Assembly: GCA_031276865.1 (NCBI GenBank)
Contig: JAISMF010000053.1
Coordinates: 1-36,747, forward strand
Length of the DNA stretch: 36,747 nt
Direction of reading: 5' to 3'
Origin: Deltaproteobacteria bacterium
GTDB lineage: Bacteria > Desulfobacterota > Desulfarculia > Adiutricales > Adiutricaceae
The notes below the pieces were generated by a model, which was not told where the DNA came from, searched no databases, and worked only from the letters and a program-made list of their open reading frames with translations. Both the position numbers and the translations under genes were made by a program. Positions 31,875-36,747 of the stretch are shown piece after piece. How positions within the stretch are numbered: position 1 is the stretch's first letter; each line of letters begins with the position of its first letter.

Positions 31875-34800
31875 ATGACTATAAACACCAACCGTGATGT
31901 CTATCTGAAGGCGCCCTCCGAGCGCAAGCTGGTAAACGAAGGGGTCGCCAGCGTAAACGACTCCCAGGATGAGAGAAGTCTGGCTGTTCTGCGCTACGAG
32001 CTTGAAACCTTTGTCTGCAAGGGCCAATACGAGAAGGGGATGGCGCACATTCTGGACACCTATCACTCCAATATCGAACGCGCCCAGCAGCCGGGGGTGT
32101 GGGTGAGTGGCTTTTTCGGCTCGGGAAAATCCCACCTGGTGAAAATGCTGAGGGCGCTGTGGACGGATGTGGAATTCCAGAACGGGGAAAAGGCTAGCGT
32201 AATTGCCAATTTATCGGATGAGGTGCGCCTCGGGCTTAAAAGGTTGAAGACTCTCGCTAGCAGACATCATGGCCTCCACGCCGCCTCCGGCACCCTCGGG
32301 TCCGGGGCGAGCGATTCGGTGCGTCTGGCGCTTCTGGGCATTGTTTTCCGCTCGGCGGGACTTCCGGAGATGTACCACTTGGCCCGTTTCGTCATGTACC
32401 TCAAGGAGAGCGGAAATTACGCGAAAGTGCGTAAGATGATAGAAGAAAAAGGGATTGACTGGGAAGATGAGCTCTCTCATTTTTTAGTGGCGGGAGAGCT
32501 GCACCAGGCGCTTGCCACGGTGATTCCCAATGTTTTCGGCAAAACTCAGCTCTGCTCCGAGATCCTCCTAAAGCAGTTCCCCTTCAAGAAAGACGTGAGC
32601 AACCAGGAGCTGGCGAACGGGATAAGGCAGGCTCTGGTGAAGAATCACGCCCTCTCCCGCAAAGACGAACTTCCCTTAACTCTCATCATCTTGGATGAGG
32701 TGCAACAGTATATAGGAGAAAGCGGAGAGCGCTCAAGCCTTGTCCAGGAGGCGGTGGAGACATGCTGCAAGGCCATAGGACCCAAACTCCTATTTATAGC
32801 CACCGGCCAATCTGCCATCGCGGCAACCGACCGCCTGAAAAAACTGGAGGGCCGCTTCACAGTCAGGATTGAACTTTCCGACTCCGATGTGGACACCGTG
32901 GTGCGCGAGGTTATTCTCCTTAAAAAGCCTGAAGCCATCAAGGTGATTGAGGCCGTGCGGGATAGAAACCAAGGAGAGATTTCCCGGCACCTCCTAGGCA
33001 CCGCTTTGTCCCACCGCCAGGAAGATAACTTCACTTTCGCCGAAGACTACCCCATCCTTCCCACGAGAAGAAGGTTCTGGGAGCGCAGTCTGAGGGTTCT
33101 CGACCGCTCCGGCACCGATAGTCAGCTGCGTAACCAGCTGAGCATGGTGTACAAGGCCATCCAGACGAACCTGGACAAACCCGTGGGGAACGTGATAGCG
33201 GCGGATTATCTCTATTTCGACCTGGCTGACAAACTTATCCAGGCACGGATGCTTCCACGCAAGCTCCATGAAAAAACCATGACCTGGATCAAAAGTGAGA
33301 ACGAAGAAGATATATTAAAAGCCAGGATCTGCGGAACAGTTTTTCTCATAAACAAGCTTTCCAGCGCCAAAAGCGACACGGGTATCAAGGCCGATAAAGA
33401 AACCATAACGGATCTTCTTTTAGTGGATCTGGAAACAGAAAGAAATTCCCTTTTACAAAAAATACCTGAAATAGCAGAAAAATGCGAACTGCTCATGAAG
33501 GTGGGTGATGAGTACCGCATCCAGACTGAGGAGAGCCTAGCTTTGAACGATGAGTTTGAATCCCAGCGCAGCCTCTTATCTGGAAACGATCAAAGCGTTG
33601 AAGCTATCCGTTCAGAAAAAATCAAGAATATATTCAAATCTTTAATCGGCAATCTCTCAATTGTCCAGGGGGAATCTAAAGTTACTCGTAATATCCACGT
33701 CTACTTCGAGTCAAATCTCCCGAAAGAGGCCAAAGATAAGTTGAGCGTCTGGGTCCGCAGCGGCTGGGAAACCGATGAAAAGTCAGTTTCAGACGATGCT
33801 ATGGAGGCCGGAAACGATTCGCCTTTGATCTTTGTCTTCGTGCCCAGGCGCTCATCCGATTACCTACGACACAAAATCATAGAAAACTTGGCAGCCACGA
33901 AAACCCTGGAAAAGCTGGGAGTTCCCGCCACTCCGGAGGGGCGGGAGGCGAAAGAGTCAATGGAGACTAGAAAGAATGAATCGGAGAAAGCGGTAAATAA
34001 TATAATATCCGAGGCCTTCTCCGAGGCCAAGGTCTTTCAGGGCGGAGGAAGCGAATTAAATGACGGAAGCCTACGGGACATGCTGTTAAAAGCCGGAGAC
34101 GCCGCCATCAACCGACTATATCCCCAGTTTAAATTCTCCAATTCCATTGGCTGGGAGAAGGTTTACCGAAACGCAAAAGATGGAGCCCCCGACGCCCTGA
34201 AGGCCGTGGGTTATGAGGGACCACCAGAGAACAACAGGGTATGCCGAACGATGCTGGATTTTCTGGCCGGATCCAAAATGGGAAATGAGATCAGAGCCAC
34301 ATTCGAATCGCCTCCCTACGGTTGGAGCGGTGACTGCGTGGACGGCGCTATCCAGGTGCTCCTAGTTTCCGGCCTAATAAACGCGAACGATCAGAATAAC
34401 CGTCGGGTGCAACCCGTGGAGCTTGAAAGAAAAAATATTGGAAAAACGCGTTTCAAACCTGAAACCGTTAACCTGACCGCTATAGACCGCCTCAATGTCA
34501 GAAGCCTCCTGCAGCAGGTGGGAGTGCCGCCCAAAAAAGACGAGGAACTTTCCCAAATACCGTTATTTCTGGAGAAAGCACTCTTTCTAGCGAATGATGC
34601 CGGCGGCGAGAAACCTAAACCGGTTCCCCCGGACGTTTCCATTCTTGAGACTATGAAATCATTAGGCGGAAACGAGCAGCTTCTATATCTATCAAATGTC
34701 AAAGACGAACTTTCCACCAAAATTCAAGATTGGAAGACATCAGCTGAAAAAATACAAAAGCGCTGGCCCGGGTGGATTATTTTAAAAGAGCTCTCAAACG

Positions 34801-35348
34801 AAGCGGCTGGTCTTCCTGGTTCTGTTGAGGACATTAAACATGTCAGGGCAATTGAGGAGAACCGCCTATTACTTAGCGATACTGATACGGTACCTACGCT
34901 GCAGACGAATTTCAGCTCACTTTTAAGAAATGAGTTAAACAGTCTCAACCAAGAGTATTTATCCGTTTATACGAAAGGCCAGAGCCAATTAGAAGAGGAC
35001 AAATCGTGGATGAAACTGGATGAGGAAATACGTAAGGAACTTCTGGTAAAGTATTCCCTTTCCGACTCCGCCAAGCCGCAAATAACCGTCAACAGTATTG
35101 AGGATATTTTAAAAACATTAAAGATCCTTCCCATCAAGGCTTTCAGAGATCAGCTGGCGGCTTTGCCAACCCGCTTCAAAGCGATTATGGATGAAGCGGC
35201 ATTTATTCTTGAGCCGAAAATTCAATCAGTTACTCTTCCTTCTTCCGGCACCTTCAATAATAAAAATGATGTGGACATATGGGTGGAGGAAGTGAGAACC
35301 ACGCTCATAAACGCCCTTAACAATGGGGGTCCGGTTAGAATTCAGTAG
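31875..35348 (+). CDS. brxC: BREX ATPase BrxC
   Basis: BrxC is the large AAA+ type ATPase of BREX systems, thought to form assemblies with the PglX methyltransferase and PglZ on DNA. The 1157-residue protein has Walker A GFFGSGKSHLVKML at residues 79-92 and Walker B LIILDEVQQYIG at about 270-281, then GPKLLFIATGQSAI (sensor-like) near 305. The rest is long and helical, with coiled-coil-like charged stretches (for example near 690-720 and 950-1050). Length fits the usual 1,150-1,250. It follows brxB by 2 nt. A 131-nt gap with AT-rich DNA separates it from pglX. Confidence 0.95.
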   Translation: MTINTNRDVYLKAPSERKLVNEGVASVNDSQDERSLAVLRYELETFVCKGQYEKGMAHILDTYHSNIERAQQPGVWVSGFFGSGKSHLVKMLRALWTDVEFQNGEKASVIANLSDEVRLGLKRLKTLASRHHGLHAASGTLGSGASDSVRLALLGIVFRSAGLPEMYHLARFVMYLKESGNYAKVRKMIEEKGIDWEDELSHFLVAGELHQALATVIPNVFGKTQLCSEILLKQFPFKKDVSNQELANGIRQALVKNHALSRKDELPLTLIILDEVQQYIGESGERSSLVQEAVETCCKAIGPKLLFIATGQSAIAATDRLKKLEGRFTVRIELSDSDVDTVVREVILLKKPEAIKVIEAVRDRNQGEISRHLLGTALSHRQEDNFTFAEDYPILPTRRRFWERSLRVLDRSGTDSQLRNQLSMVYKAIQTNLDKPVGNVIAADYLYFDLADKLIQARMLPRKLHEKTMTWIKSENEEDILKARICGTVFLINKLSSAKSDTGIKADKETITDLLLVDLETERNSLLQKIPEIAEKCELLMKVGDEYRIQTEESLALNDEFESQRSLLSGNDQSVEAIRSEKIKNIFKSLIGNLSIVQGESKVTRNIHVYFESNLPKEAKDKLSVWVRSGWETDEKSVSDDAMEAGNDSPLIFVFVPRRSSDYLRHKIIENLAATKTLEKLGVPATPEGREAKESMETRKNESEKAVNNIISEAFSEAKVFQGGGSELNDGSLRDMLLKAGDAAINRLYPQFKFSNSIGWEKVYRNAKDGAPDALKAVGYEGPPENNRVCRTMLDFLAGSKMGNEIRATFESPPYGWSGDCVDGAIQVLLVSGLINANDQNNRRVQPVELERKNIGKTRFKPETVNLTAIDRLNVRSLLQQVGVPPKKDEELSQIPLFLEKALFLANDAGGEKPKPVPPDVSILETMKSLGGNEQLLYLSNVKDELSTKIQDWKTSAEKIQKRWPGWIILKELSNEAAGLPGSVEDIKHVRAIEENRLLLSDTDTVPTLQTNFSSLLRNELNSLNQEYLSVYTKGQSQLEEDKSWMKLDEEIRKELLVKYSLSDSAKPQITVNSIEDILKTLKILPIKAFRDQLAALPTRFKAIMDEAAFILEPKIQSVTLPSSGTFNNKNDVDIWVEEVRTTLINALNNGGPVRIQ

Positions 35349-35479
35349 AATATATTGATAATTCAATTCAAATTCAAAGGATTTTAAAATAATGAATAAA
35401 AATTATTATGCAATAAATTTTTCGTATAACATGCCGTTTTAATTCAGTATGATAATTTATGAAATTAAGGGAGCAGACA

Positions 35480-36747
35480 TTGCAGACTTTAAACAAAACT
35501 CTCAGGAGCAAGCTTGAGAGCACAATTAAAGAAGCCCGGGATCTCTCCGAAGAGGCGGCCAAGGCTGTTTTGCGCCAACTGGGTGTGGACAAGCCTGAAG
35601 CACCGGCATACCTTGACTCCCAGGATCTAGAAAAACGGTCAAGATTAAGGGAACACGCCATACAGATTGGGGACAACTTGGATGACGCAAGCGAGAAAAA
35701 CGGACGAATGGATCGTCTGGTGGAGGAGACCGCCTACGAGCATTGGCATAGCATGCTGTTTGCCAAGTTTTTAGAACAAAACGACCTTCTGATGTTCCCG
35801 GATCCTACTAATCCGGTGCCTATATCGCTTGCTGAATGCGAAGAATTGGCCCCCGAAAAAGGAGCATCGAACGGCTGGGAACTTGCTTCAAAATATGCGG
35901 CGGAGATGCTTCCCCAAATTTTCCGCATCGATTCTCCAGTATTCTCCGTAAAGTTTTCCGCTGAATTTCAAAATAAGCTGGAAAAACTCATTGAAGACCT
36001 TCCAGACGAAATTTATTCGGCGACGGACAGCCTCGGCTGGGTATATCAATTCTGGCAAGGAAAGAGGAAAAAGGACGTTCTCGCGTCTGAAGTGAAGATA
36101 GGCGAAAGAGAACTACCCGCCGTAACACAGCTTTTCACCGAACAGTATATGGTCCAGTTCCTATTATGTAATTCGCTAGGTGCCTGGTGGGCAGGAAAAA
36201 AACTGTCGGAAACAGACTTTAAATCCGCCGCAACCGAGGAAGAACTTCGAAATAAACTTTCCTTACAGGGGCAAACTTTCGACTATTTACGTTTCGTGCG
36301 AGATGATGGTGGAACATGGGGTCCAGCCGCTGGAACCTTTGATTTATGGCCTGACGACTTCAAAAATCTCAAAATTCTCGATCCATGTTGCGGCTCTGGT
36401 CACTTTTTAGTCGCCGCTTTTTTGATGCTAGTTCCTATGCGAATGGATGCAGATACTCTTACTGTAAATGAATCCGTTAATGCCGTTATTTCCGAAAATT
36501 TATATGGATTGGAAATTGACAAAAGATGTGTTGAAATTGCTGTTTTCGCGCTAGCAATGGCCGCTTGGAAATATCCTGGCGCAGGTGGATATAGAATTTT
36601 ACCTGAAATGAATATCGCATGCTCCGGACTTTCTATTGGTGTGCCATATGATGATTGGATCTCGCTAGCTGGAAGAAACCAAAAACAAAGTTTTATTCTT
36701 GAAGTACTTTATAATATTTTCAAAGACTCCCCTTTGTTGGGAAGTCT
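35480..36747 (+). CDS. pglX: BREX adenine methyltransferase PglX, 5' part
   Basis: PglX methylates a non-palindromic motif to mark self DNA in BREX; complete proteins are about 1,150-1,250 residues. The first 422 codons are present and the gene runs off the right edge. The N-terminus (LNKTLRSKLESTIKEARDLS) and VEETAYEHWHSMLFAKFLEQNDLLM match PglX. Methyltransferase motif I, LDPCCGSGHFLVAAF, has its Asp at residue 301 (with C in place of the usual A), followed by GLEIDKRCVEIAVFALAMAAW. The catalytic NPPY motif lies outside the window. I chose the TTG at 35480, which has AAGGGAG 7 nt upstream; an in-frame ATG at 35459 has no ribosome site. Confidence 0.93.
   Translation, partial: MQTLNKTLRSKLESTIKEARDLSEEAAKAVLRQLGVDKPEAPAYLDSQDLEKRSRLREHAIQIGDNLDDASEKNGRMDRLVEETAYEHWHSMLFAKFLEQNDLLMFPDPTNPVPISLAECEELAPEKGASNGWELASKYAAEMLPQIFRIDSPVFSVKFSAEFQNKLEKLIEDLPDEIYSATDSLGWVYQFWQGKRKKDVLASEVKIGERELPAVTQLFTEQYMVQFLLCNSLGAWWAGKKLSETDFKSAATEEELRNKLSLQGQTFDYLRFVRDDGGTWGPAAGTFDLWPDDFKNLKILDPCCGSGHFLVAAFLMLVPMRMDADTLTVNESVNAVISENLYGLEIDKRCVEIAVFALAMAAWKYPGAGGYRILPEMNIACSGLSIGVPYDDWISLAGRNQKQSFILEVLYNIFKDSPLLGS

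Noticed and set aside
31542..34948. Several minus-strand frames opposite brxB and brxC
   Set aside because: Antisense shadows of well-identified genes, with no motifs or ribosome sites.

Overview
The window is 36.7 kb of bacterial chromosome. Two composition regimes are visible: a GC-rich core (about 120-24,600, with a few AT-rich intergenic patches) and an AT-richer accessory island (about 24,650 to the right edge). A Kdo transferase gene (waaA) indicates a Gram-negative, LPS-making cell. The gene set (short radical-SAM/DUF2344 fusion, rng, nrdR, two-gene rib operon, ACR3 arsenite pump) and GC-rich style would fit a deltaproteobacterial / Desulfobacterota-like lineage. That placement is inference only; no rRNA or tRNA gene was recognised.

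Core, left to right. On the minus strand: yciO (tRNA t6A-type enzyme family), a GGDEF diguanylate cyclase, and nrdR with a clear terminator. On the plus strand: ribD-ribE (riboflavin) with a strong terminator. Then about 2.6 kb without a convincing gene (6,761-9,405), which nevertheless holds several hairpins, a 21-bp tandem repeat and a possible sigma-54-driven small RNA on the minus strand. Then, on plus: a zinc-ribbon, proline-rich protein interrupted by a frameshift at a C7 run, pyrF, a radical SAM-DUF2344 fusion, RNase G, waaA, an exported DUF3298/RsiV-like protein and rsmD. Convergent to these on minus: nadE, an ACR3 arsenite permease and an exported nucleoside hydrolase.

Accessory island. 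An AAA-ATPase/PD-(D/E)XK protein (minus) stands divergent from a second AAA/PD-(D/E)XK protein (plus). The second is split by a frameshift exactly at an A8 run that forms a classic A_AAA_AAA slippery heptamer. After about 1.4 kb of gene-poor AT-rich DNA comes a BREX phage-defence operon: a near-consensus promoter, a hairpin-rich leader, brxA (with an unusual Lys/Pro/Ala-rich N-terminal extension of about 105-120 residues), brxB, brxC and the first 422 codons of pglX, which runs off the right edge. Order brxA-brxB-brxC-pglX fits BREX type 1 (or 5/6); pglZ and brxL or a helicase would be expected outside the window.

The most interesting points are the BrxA tail and regulated leader, the slippery-site split nuclease-ATPase next to BREX, and the candidate sigma-54 small RNA carrying several anti-Shine-Dalgarno CCUCC motifs. 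Both frameshifted genes lack exactly one base at a homopolymer, so sequencing or assembly undercalling must be excluded before biology is inferred.
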